A DNA stretch of 64,000 bases, taken from contig JADKBO010000003.1 in NCBI GenBank assembly GCA_016715105.1, positions 310,001-374,000 of the forward strand, in the 5' to 3' direction. A program made the translations under genes and the position numbers. This DNA is from Saprospiraceae bacterium (GTDB taxonomy: Bacteria; Bacteroidota; Bacteroidia; Chitinophagales; Saprospiraceae). The notes beneath the pieces were generated by a model. That model searched no databases. It had not been told where the DNA came from and saw nothing but the letters and a program-made list of their open reading frames with translations. Below are positions 1 through 8,931 of this stretch, piece after piece (the stretch's first letter is position 1; every line of letters starts with the position of its first letter).

Positions 1-224
1 TCTGGGATATTGAAGAACTGCTCGAATAGGTAAATAATAGTGTCGCTATGATCTTCGAGTAAAATAATTGTATTAGAGTCTTTCTGAATAAATGCATTAT
101 TGTCTATATCATACCTGTTGTATATCCAATAGATGTTTTCATTTAAAGGAAAATAATCTTGGCTCATTAAATCCAGGATTGATACTGATAAGAGTATTAT
201 CAAGAAAAAGAATTTTTGCATCAT
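1..224 (-). CDS. N-terminal part of a secreted protein of unknown function
   Basis: An open minus-strand frame begins at an ATG-ATG pair (224/221) and runs off the left edge of the window. It starts with a lysine and a long hydrophobic stretch (FFFLIILLSVSIL) ending near MSQ, a clear Sec signal peptide. The mature part begins DYFPLNENIYWIYNRYD, resembling the YFPL-x-W-Y start of many secreted Bacteroidota proteins of unknown role. It lies upstream of nothing visible in the window and is in the same orientation as the delta-60 gene at 341-2803. Only about 74 codons are visible, so no function is assigned. The signal peptide is seen directly; export is inferred. Confidence 0.6.
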   Translation of the reverse strand, partial: MMQKFFFLIILLSVSILDLMSQDYFPLNENIYWIYNRYDIDNNAFIQKDSNTIILLEDHSDTIIYLFEQFFNIP

Positions 225-340
225 TTAATCATTTAACTTCCCCTAGAAAAGAAAATTCACACCATCGTTTCCTAATAAAAATCCTTGCAAAAGGTATAAG
301 GAAATCCTTTTTATTGAATGACGAAAACTAATTTCAACAA

Positions 341-2803
341 TTATTTTACTACCATAATTTTTATGAAAGATTGAATATCATCTGTACTTCTTTGTACCAA
401 ATACAAACCAGTTCCAAAGTTTTGAGTATTGATAATTGCGTTATTAGTATTGGTAACTGTTGAGTATATCATTTTCCCTGTTGCGGCTTCTATGACAGAT
501 ATTTTTGATTTCTTATTTATTACTTCCTTTCCTAAATCAATATAAATATTTGAGCCCACAACTACCGGGTTTGGAAATGCATTCATACCATTATCAAGTA
601 CAGTTTGATTCACATTTGTTTGTAAGTCTCTCAATTTTACCAGACTGGCATTTCGGCCATCGGCCAAAAATCTACCCCCAACAAATATTTCATTGTCTTT
701 ATTTGCAGTAGCACAATAAATAGCCTCTACATTTGACAAACCAATTGGAAATTCCTTAATATAATTTCCAAAACTGTCAATGATTGCTGCATTAGGTACG
801 ATTTCTCCATTGTAAGTATCGAATATACCACTGATCATATATCTATTGGGGTAGATTTCTATGATTCTATCTACCCTTGAATTTAAACTGCTGTGTGAAA
901 CATCTGCCCTAAAGTTATCATCAATGCTACCATCTGGACTTAGTTTTGCCATAAAAGCTGTTGCAGAAAAGCTTCCTTCCTCCTGAATCAGTCCGCCCAC
1001 TAAAACACTTTCATTTACCTTAATCGCCGTCGATGCAAATCTATTTATTGGAAGTTCGGAATTAAAAGAGGTATTCCTGTTTCCATCAGCATTTACTTTC
1101 ACGACACAGCTTGTATCAGAACCATCATAGCTGATTTTACTCCCGTATAGCAAAAGGTTGTTGTCGGCTCCCAATTGATACCCGTTGAATCTATAAATTG
1201 CAGAAAAATGACCATCATTTAAATTCACTGGTTGCTCGCCAAAGTGGTCGTAGATGACCAAATTTTGCCCCCCTCTACCATTGACATTGTAGGCAGTACT
1301 CTCTCCTGCGTAAATTTTATCTTGACTTACGTCCAAATAAACTATTGCTCCTTGGCCATTCCCAAAATAAGGAAATGCTACATTTCGGATCAATTTGCCT
1401 TCTTTAGTCAAAATGGCCAAACCATTTATTTTACTAAAATCTCCTGTAGATATGTAAGTTGCTGCAACAACCAACAATCCATTTGGTAAGGTTTTTACCC
1501 CATAAGGAATAATTTCTTTCGTAATGTCTGGAGTAAAAAGTTTTATCCAAATTTCCATTAGCATTTAGCCTTATCAATTTTTGAGTAAATTCTCCCCCAC
1601 TACTGAAAAATCACCACAAACCATCAACTTGCCATCTTGTTGTGGGGATAATCCATACACGGTTCCAGGAGTTAAAATCTTTGCCTCAAAACTTGTATCC
1701 ACCTGCAAAATCTCGTTATAGTTTAATCGCACAATACCCAAATTGTTATTTCCCATTGCAAAACTTACATCGCCTACACTTACGATGGAAGTGTCAGTGT
1801 CTTCACTTGGGTTGAGAATTGGAGTTGAGAAAACATTTGTTCCCAATTGTAATATATAAGGATCATTTTCAATATTGATTTCATAAATATTTCTACCTAA
1901 GGCCAAAATTCTATTTTCGTCCAATTTGGTAATATAATAAACCTGATCTAAGAAAGATACAGGGGTATTTAAGGCAAGGCGATCCACAAAAACAAGATTT
2001 CCTGTTGAGTCAAATATATTGATGGTGTTGAAATCTGTTAATAAAACAACCAACCGCTGTTCAGAACCAACTATGGCTTTTCCATAACTATTGTTTCCAA
2101 ATGCTGCATTTGCCAGAATTGGATTATATGTTTCAATTCGGTTCCCCAAGGTATCCAAAGCAATCACATTTCTAGATTCTCCATTCACCAGGAAACTTCC
2201 ACCAACAATGATTTTATTTTCATTCATTACCGTCAACTCAGTTTGCTCTTGGGATATGAAGGGAGTAAAATCTGCATGGATACTTCCATTTTCGTTGAGC
2301 AATAAGGTACGATATTGAGTATTGTTGAGACTGTCAAGTGATTGCTCAATAATGGCTATCTTTCTATCTGGTAGCAAGTCAAAATGGATTACTTGAGCAT
2401 TGTTGGTTGTATATTTATCAAAGGTTTGATCAATCTCACCATTTTCTTTTATCCTCAAGATTCCCGCCAAATATTGACCCTGAGGCGAGTATATGTTTCC
2501 CGAAATTAAAATATTTCCTAAGCCATCATCTTTGATTTTACTTATTGTCCTCCCAATTGTTGGATCCACCTGAAAAGTACTGTCTAAACTGCCATCATGA
2601 TTAAAACGGATCAACCCCGATAAAACCTTGCCTGCAACGATGCTATTGGCGTTTAAATCAACTATATATTTTTGCCCTGATACCTTTGCTACTAAAGAAG
2701 CTCTACCCTCTTTAAAGACACCTGCATTAAAATCATTGTCTATGTTTTGCGCAAATAAAGTGTGGGTAATAAAGCAAATGATCAATAATGGAAAATTCTT
2801 CAT
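341..2803 (-). CDS. delta-60 repeat protein with T9SS type A sorting domain (two frameshifts)
   Basis: This is a secreted beta-propeller-like protein. It begins with a signal peptide (MKNFPLLIICFITHTLFAQ) and carries repeated delta-60 motifs such as FNHDGSLDSTF, IKENGEIDQTF and LSPDGSIDDNF. It ends in a T9SS type A domain (AFPNPVVVGSNIYIDL at the start, GTGLYLVQ and a lysine tail at the end). The frame is broken twice. The C-run at 1594-1598 is one base short and the A-run at 1535-1539 is one base long. With both corrected, the missing linker reads GGEFTQKLIRLNANGNLDKTF-like in the third frame, itself a delta-60 motif. The two indels cancel, so the span is exactly 821 codons. Because each half is otherwise intact, I read this as one gene with consensus errors, not two genes. 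Its specific function is unknown; such proteins are usually surface-exposed or released. Confidence 0.8.
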
Positions 2804-3206
2804 GGCTTATCATTTATTGTTGTTTGTCATTAAATTTTGAAATGGTATTTACATTCCAAAATCAAAAATAAAACATATTGAGCATACAATGTTTAAATAT
2901 TATTTTCATATCATCGTTGCATTAAAAACTTTAACACAATTTAAGAAATAGTGTTCTTTAGCATACTTGAATCTCTCCAAGCAGTATAAACGTCAAATTC
3001 CTGTTAAGAATTAACTGTTTGGGTGTGTATTTGATATATTTGTTTTGCTAATTGTATTGGTAACTTATAAGGTGAAACAATACAGGTTGGATACTGATAA
3101 CGATTAAAATTTGCTGGATTATCCGGATATTTTTTTCAATCATAATTTCCGCCAAAGTACTTGATTGACTATTTACATTTTTTTGAAAAGATCAAATCGT
3201 TTTTTT
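2804..3206. other. intergenic region between divergent genes
   Basis: About 400 bases separate the divergent delta-60 gene (minus) and the esterase gene (plus). The stretch is very AT-rich and I see no coding pattern. It should hold promoters for both directions. A TATATTTG at 3035-3042 matches the Bacteroidota -7 consensus TAnnTTTG on the plus strand, but no TTTG sits at the usual distance upstream, so the site is only suggestive. Confidence 0.4.
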
Positions 3207-5902
3207 ATGAGAATTATTTCGGCATTGTTGGTCCTGCTTTGTTTACAGGCCCAAGCGCAAATCAGTCTACCAAAGCTAGTCAGTAATGGGGCAGTTTTAC
3301 AAAGAGACGAACCTATTAATTTATGGGGCTATGCTTCCCCTAAGGAAAAAATAACCATTCAAATAAACAAAGAGAAATACAAGACCCAAGCCAATGAAAA
3401 AGGCCATTGGGAGGTAAAAATACCCGCTCATCCTGCGGGCGGTCCGCACACCATCATACTCAAAGGCAAGAATGAAATCAAGGTAGAAGATGTACTTTTT
3501 GGTGATGTTTGGTTGGGATCTGGCCAATCCAATATGGTGGTAAACATGGAACGGGTAAAAGAAAAATATCCCGACGATATTGCTTCTGCCAATTACCCGC
3601 AAATCAGAAATTTCTTCATCAAAACCATGACTGACCTGACAGGTCCCCAAAAAGATTTTCCAGACGGTCAGTGGGTGGTTGTTTCTCCCCAAAATGTTCA
3701 GACCATGGGTGCAGTGACTTACTTTTTTGCAAGGGAAATCCACACCAGGTATAATGTTCCGGTCGGAATCATCAATTCTAGTGTTGGTGGCACGCCCATA
3801 GAAGCTTGGATCAGTGAAAAAGGCTTTAAGGATTTTGATAAAATTTTGAAAACCATAGAGACAAACAAAGATACTGCAGCCATCAGCCAAAGACTTGCAG
3901 CTTTCAGGAACAGACCTGGCGGTGGAGAACAACCCAAGCAACCACAGGACTTAGGCACATCAGAAAGCCCAAATGGTACGAAACCAGTTACAAACCCAAA
4001 GCGTGGGCAGACATCAACATTCCAGGCTTTTGGGAAGATCAGGGTTTAAATAACTTGGATGGTGTCGTTTGGTTTAGACGAGAAATCGACGTCCCTAAAG
4101 AAATGGTCAATACCGAGGTCAAATTGTATATGGGTCGCATTGTGGACTCAGACCACGTGTATGTCAATGGCACTCAAGTCGGAAATATAACTTATCAATA
4201 TCCTCCTCGCCGATATATTATTCCTAGTGGAGTATTGAAACCCGATAAAAATACCATTGTCATCAGAGTACAAAACAATGGTGGTAAAGGTGGATTCGTC
4301 CCTGACAAGCCTTACTACATGACTGCAAATGGAATGGAAATTGATTTAAAAGGGACCTGGCAATATAAAGTTGGCCAAGTCATTGTGCGTCCACCTTTTG
4401 GTGGAGGTGGTGGTGGAGGCGGATTTACAGCTCAAAACCAGCCGACAGCATTATTCAATGCCATGTCTGCACCTATAGTTGCTCAAACCTCCATCAAGGG
4501 TATGCTTTGGTATCAAGGAGAATCAAATACGGGCAATCCTGTCATTTATAAAGATTACATGGAAGCCTTGGTCAACGATTACCGCCGCATGTTTAACAAA
4601 CCAAATATGCCTGTTATTGGAGTACAGTTGGCCAATTTTATGGAGCAGGATTTTGTGCCAGTAGAAAGTAATTGGGCTGCCCTGCAGCATTCACAATTTT
4701 TAGCAACCAAGATGCCCGGAACTGCATTGGCGGTCATCTCTGATGCAGGTGAATGGAACGACATTCACCCACTCAACAAAAAAGCTGTTGGAGATCGTTT
4801 GGCTTTGGCAGCAAGAAAATTGGCTTATGGCGAAACTAATTTGACCATATCTGGACCAAGGTATTCGTCCTATACCATTGAAGGCAATAAAATGATCCTC
4901 AGTTTTGATGAAGTGGGAAAAGGCCTAAAAACCAGTGATGGTGAACCATTAAAATATTTTTCCATCGCTGGAGATGACCGAAAATTTGTTTGGGCCGATG
5001 CAAAAATAGTTGGAGATAAAATTGAAGTAAGTTCACCTGAAGTTTCAAAGCCACTATTTGTAAGATACGCTTGGGCAAATAATCCAGTTGGAGCAAATTT
5101 GACCAATGATACAGGCATTCCTGCTTCGGTTTTTGAGGCCGGAGTTGGCAACGAGAAAAAGTTGTGGCACGGCAAAAAAGCTACTGTTGTGCTTACCTAT
5201 GATGATGCGCTCGACGTACATTTGGATAATGTTGTTCCGGCACTCAATCGATTGAGTTTTCTCGGAACCTTTTACATGACAGCGTCAGCGCCTGCTAGTG
5301 AAAACAGAATAAACGATTGGAGGCGAGCAGCTCAAAGAGGGCACGAATTGGGAAATCATACCTTGTATCACCCTTGTGATGGAAGTAAACCAGGTCGGTC
5401 TTGGCTCACTCCGTTAAACGATTTGAGCAAATATACAACCGAACAAATTGTGCGAGAAGTGAAAATGACCAATGCTTACCTGGAAAGTATTGATGGAAAA
5501 AAAGATCGGACTTTTGCTTACACTTGTGGTGATACAGAAACAGCTGAAGGTTCATTCATCAATGCCATCAAGGATGAGTTTGTAGCGCTTCGAGGGGTCA
5601 GAGGCCAAAATAGCACAATCGACAATGTCAATTTGGAAAACGTAGATTGTTACTCCATTGATAATAGCAATGCCGATAAATTGCAATCTTGGGCAGAAAA
5701 AGCCATCGAAGATAATGCACTGATGGTTGTATTTTTCCATGGTGTTGGTGGCGGACATAGCATCAATACTGATTTAGACAAACACAATGCTTTTTTAAAG
5801 TTTTTGAAAGATCATGAAGATGAAATTTGGGTGACTACCATGGTCGATGCTGCGCAAAATATCATTGATTATAAATCTTCTGTCAAAAAAGATGGAAAGT
5901 AA
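3207..5902 (+). CDS. sialate O-acetylesterase / polysaccharide deacetylase fusion (frameshifted)
   Basis: This is a secreted two-enzyme fusion. ATG 3207 gives a signal peptide (MRIISALLVLLCLQAQAQ); an upstream in-frame TTG does not. The first half is an SGNH-type sialate O-acetylesterase, with the nucleophile motif GSGQSNM, a SVGGTPIEAW block, WYQGESN and the DIHPLNK catalytic Asp-His region. A beta-sandwich insert of the glycosidase type (WFRREIDVP, VYVNGTQVG) splits it, as is usual in the family. The last ~240 residues are a NodB/CE4 deacetylase, with metal site TYDDA and the HTLYHP histidine motif. One base is missing between about 3925 and 3965; read through, the frame gives PGFWEDQGLNNLDG across the break and a protein of about 898 residues. 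It likely removes O- and N-acetyl groups from one glycan. It is followed at 5955 by another carbohydrate esterase. The substrate is unknown. Confidence 0.82.
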
Positions 5903-5954
5903 TCCATCGTTAAAAAATTCAATTTTTTTGTTGTCAAAAGTTAAAATTAAAGTC

Positions 5955-7472
5955 ATGAAAAACATATTTTTTTTACTCTTATTAATACTAGGTTTTTATC
6001 AAGCTAATGCTCAAAAATACCCAGCACTTGTCACTTTCAACAATGAACAAGACCATCAAAACATGATGGATCAGTTGGGCATTAAAGTATTGAGGCCTGG
6101 TCCAAGTGGTAATGAATCAGCACCCAATGCTGCTAATTATAAGGAAGAACTTGCAAATCCTTGTCCACAACTTCCTGATTTGCTCATGACTAAAAAAGGT
6201 AAAAAAATCAGTACTGCTGCAGATTGGTGGTCAATGAAAAGACCAGAAATTTTGGAGGGCGTGGAGCGTGAGTTATATGGAAAATTACCCGCCAAAATTC
6301 CAGCTGTTACCTGGACTGTAAAAATTGAAGACAAGGAATTTGTTGGTCGAGTACCTGTGGTAGCCAAACAACTCATCGGCCATGTGGACAACACCGAATA
6401 TCCACTCATCAATGTTGACATCAATATGATGCTCGTGGTTCCTACGAATGTGAAAGGCCCTGTTCCTGTTTTGATGATGTTTGGTAGGCCTTCATTTCCT
6501 GCTCCAGCTCAGCCAAGTCCCGAACACATGGAAATCATCAACCAATCATTTAAGGACATGATGATCAAAAATGACCCCAAAATGAAAGAAATTTTTGATC
6601 TATACCCAGCCTACAATCCTATAACGAGATTACCTGGCCGAAATCCATTTGCACCAGCCCCAGAAGGAGATTTACCACCGACAGAACAATTATTGGCTGC
6701 GGGTTGGGGATATGTAACTATAGATCCGTCCAGCATCCAAGCTGACAATCATGCAGGTATTACGAGAGGCATCATTGGCTTGGTCAACAAAGGGCAACCT
6801 AGATCTCCAGATGATTGGGGGGCATTGCGTGCTTGGGCATGGGGTGCTGCAAGAGGACTTGATTACTTAGAAACTGATCCTTTGGTCGACGCTAAAAAAG
6901 TTGGAATCGAGGGAGTATCCAGGTACGGAAAGGCCGCTTTGGTCACTTTGGCATTTGAAGAAAGATTTGCTGTTGGTTTAATCGGTTCATCTGGAAAAGG
7001 TGGTACAACCTTACATCGTAGAGTTTGGGGAGAAGCTGTGGAAAGTCTCTCTGGTGGAGAAAATTACTGGATGTGTGGTAATTACATGCGTTTTGGTGCT
7101 GAAGAATCTTCTTTTGGCAAAAAAACTGGGTGTGATCTTACTGTAGATTCACATGATATGTTGGCACTTTGTGCGCCCAGATTGGCATTTGTCAGTTATG
7201 GAATTCCAGAAAAAGGAGACGCTAAATGGCTGGATCAAAAAGGTAGTTACATGGCAACCATTGCGGCTGGTTCCATTTACAAATTATTGGGCGCCAAAGA
7301 TCTGGGAGTTTCCAATGATTACATGAAAGAAGAAATGCCACCCATGTTGACAGATATGCTCGATGGACAATTAGCTTGGAGACAGCACGATGGAGGTCAC
7401 ACAGATGCTCCCAACTTCAAACATTTTATCCCTTGGGCCAGTAAGAATTTGGGTTATAAAATGACCAGGTAG
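5955..7472 (+). CDS. CE15-like glucuronoyl esterase / alpha/beta hydrolase
   Basis: This is a secreted alpha/beta hydrolase of about 505 residues. The ATG at 5955 is chosen because it gives a signal peptide (MKNIFFLLLLILGFYQANAQ); the frame is open further upstream without one. The nucleophile elbow GVSRYGKAA matches the G-x-S-R-x-G-K motif of CE15 4-O-methyl-glucuronoyl methylesterases. Other family-like blocks are GENYWMCGNYMRF, DSHDMLALCAPRLAFV and a C-terminal RQHDGGHTDAPNF that can provide the catalytic histidine. CE15 enzymes cleave esters between glucuronic acid on xylan and lignin alcohols. Many bacterial members have broader or unknown substrates. The start lies about 50 bases after the deacetylase fusion on the same strand, so the two are likely co-transcribed and act on the same glycan. 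Confidence 0.78.
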   Translation: MKNIFFLLLLILGFYQANAQKYPALVTFNNEQDHQNMMDQLGIKVLRPGPSGNESAPNAANYKEELANPCPQLPDLLMTKKGKKISTAADWWSMKRPEILEGVERELYGKLPAKIPAVTWTVKIEDKEFVGRVPVVAKQLIGHVDNTEYPLINVDINMMLVVPTNVKGPVPVLMMFGRPSFPAPAQPSPEHMEIINQSFKDMMIKNDPKMKEIFDLYPAYNPITRLPGRNPFAPAPEGDLPPTEQLLAAGWGYVTIDPSSIQADNHAGITRGIIGLVNKGQPRSPDDWGALRAWAWGAARGLDYLETDPLVDAKKVGIEGVSRYGKAALVTLAFEERFAVGLIGSSGKGGTTLHRRVWGEAVESLSGGENYWMCGNYMRFGAEESSFGKKTGCDLTVDSHDMLALCAPRLAFVSYGIPEKGDAKWLDQKGSYMATIAAGSIYKLLGAKDLGVSNDYMKEEMPPMLTDMLDGQLAWRQHDGGHTDAPNFKHFIPWASKNLGYKMTR

Positions 7473-7480
7473 GTGACAGC

Positions 7481-7522
7481 TATCAGTGGTCAGTTATCAG
7501 TGGTCAGCTTTCAGTTTTGAGC
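7481..7522. repeat. three-unit 14-bp tandem repeat
   Basis: Two nearly identical units beginning TATCAGTGGTCAG (7481 and 7495) are followed by a degenerate third unit at 7509-7522. The repeat sits just after the CE15-like gene and before the next start codon. No function is apparent. Confidence 0.6.
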
Positions 7523-7534
7523 AAAATTGAGGTG

Positions 7535-7542
7535 TATATTTG
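7535..7542 (+). promoter_or_regulatory. possible -7 promoter element (TATATTTG)
   Basis: TATATTTG matches the Bacteroidota TAnnTTTG consensus and lies about 70 bases upstream of the ATG at 7610. A TTTG at 7516-7519 is only 15 bases away, shorter than the usual ~19-20, so support is weak. Confidence 0.3.
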
Positions 7543-7562
7543 TTTATACTTTATATACGTAT

Positions 7563-7582
7563 AGACACAAGGCCTTGCGCCT
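7563..7582. repeat. dispersed palindrome family A, diverged copy
   Basis: This 20-base element matches the perfect palindrome seen at 32785 and 32862 at 18 of 20 positions, and keeps the CAAGGCCTTGCG core. It lies in the leader just ahead of the gene starting at 7610. Confidence 0.6.
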
Positions 7583-7609
7583 CTTCTCTGCAATTAAAAT
7601 CGGCAACAA

Positions 7610-8875
7610 ATGTACAATCGTCGACATTTTTTAAAAGATAGCTCTCTGACGGCATTTGGGCTTGCCTTATCAAATGTTTTGAACACTACAACTGCTGGTG
7701 AAAAGCATATTTTGCTTCGAAATGGATGGCAGGTTGAAAACATTGGAGATATTGCCCACACACCAGGCATGTTGCAACTTATAAAGCAATACATTCCAAA
7801 AGCTAAGGTTACTTTTTGGCCACATTACCATGTTTTACCTGCTGAAGAAGTGGCTATGCTAAACCGCGATTTTCCTGATTTGAAAATTGTCGAAGGAAAG
7901 TTGGATGCTGCAGGGAATGTTCCAGAAGAAGTTGCCAAAGTGATGGATACTGCTGATTTTTTTCTACATGGTTCAGGACCGGCAACCATTGGATGGGCTG
8001 AGGCACTTGCATTTAAAAAGCTCACAGGAAAACCTTACGGAGTATATGGTGTAACTTATGGATTGTATGGCACTCCTGAAAATGAAATGTTGAGTGGAGC
8101 TGCTTTCGTGTATTTCCGCGATACCATTTCATTAGAATTAGCCAAAAAGTCAGGTATTCAAGCCCCAATTATGGGATTTGCTCCCGATGCTGCGTTTTCT
8201 TTTAAAGGGAAAAATGATAGAAAGGCTAAGGCTTTTTTAGAGGCAAATAATCTGACTAAAGGGCAGTTTTTATGTTGTATTCCTAAACACAGGGCAACAC
8301 CTGTTTGGTTACATCCCTTAAAAGGAAGACCTTTTGACAAAGCAAGAAATGATCGCAATGAAGCCATGATGGAACATGATCATGGACCTTTGCGCCAGGC
8401 GATAATTGATGTGGTGCGTCAGACAAATCTCAAAGTCTTAATAGTTGCGGAAGATTTGACACAAACCGAATTGGGTAAAAAGGAAGTTTGGGACAAGCTA
8501 CCCAAAGATGTACAACAACAGACAATTTGGAGATCTGAATTTTGGTTACCCGATGAAGCATTGAGTATTTACCGTCAATCTAGGGGTTTGTTTAGCTTGG
8601 AAATGCACAGTCCCATCATGTGTATTGGTAATGGTATTCCTGCTTTGGTTGCCCGCTGGCAGGAACAAAGTAGCAAAGGGTTTATGTGGCGAGATATTGG
8701 ATTGGGCGATTGGTTGTTCGATTTTGACAATGAAGAAGAATTGCAAAAGTTTGCTCCAAAAGTTTTGGAGATGGCAAAAAATCCGACACAATTTAAAAAA
8801 ATGGCCCAAGCTGCACAAAAAAGGGTAATTGAGTTTCAGAAAAACACCATGACCATTTTGAAAAAATCTGTTTAA
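7610..8875 (+). CDS. polysaccharide pyruvyl transferase family protein with Tat-like leader
   Basis: The 421-residue protein starts MYNRRHFLKDSSLTAFGLAL, a twin-arginine-like leader. The following NIGDIAHTPGML (N-x-GD type), FLHGSGPATIG and the C-terminal LEMHSPIMCIGNGIPALV plus GDWLFDFD blocks fit the polysaccharide pyruvyl transferase (PF04230) GT-B-like fold. Known members such as CsaB and WcaK/AmsJ transfer pyruvate from phosphoenolpyruvate to glycan sugars in the cytoplasm, so an export signal is odd. Either the leader is not functional or this branch has another activity outside the cytoplasm. It follows two secreted carbohydrate esterases on the same strand after about 140 bases containing a 14-bp repeat and a palindrome, so it may belong to the same glycan-modification locus. 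The family call is fairly sure; the activity is not. Confidence 0.7.
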   Translation: MYNRRHFLKDSSLTAFGLALSNVLNTTTAGEKHILLRNGWQVENIGDIAHTPGMLQLIKQYIPKAKVTFWPHYHVLPAEEVAMLNRDFPDLKIVEGKLDAAGNVPEEVAKVMDTADFFLHGSGPATIGWAEALAFKKLTGKPYGVYGVTYGLYGTPENEMLSGAAFVYFRDTISLELAKKSGIQAPIMGFAPDAAFSFKGKNDRKAKAFLEANNLTKGQFLCCIPKHRATPVWLHPLKGRPFDKARNDRNEAMMEHDHGPLRQAIIDVVRQTNLKVLIVAEDLTQTELGKKEVWDKLPKDVQQQTIWRSEFWLPDEALSIYRQSRGLFSLEMHSPIMCIGNGIPALVARWQEQSSKGFMWRDIGLGDWLFDFDNEEELQKFAPKVLEMAKNPTQFKKMAQAAQKRVIEFQKNTMTILKKSV

Positions 8876-8931
8876 AGTAGCATCAAACAATATTTTTAAA
8901 ATAAAGCTGAGTCTCATTAAGAATACTCCTT

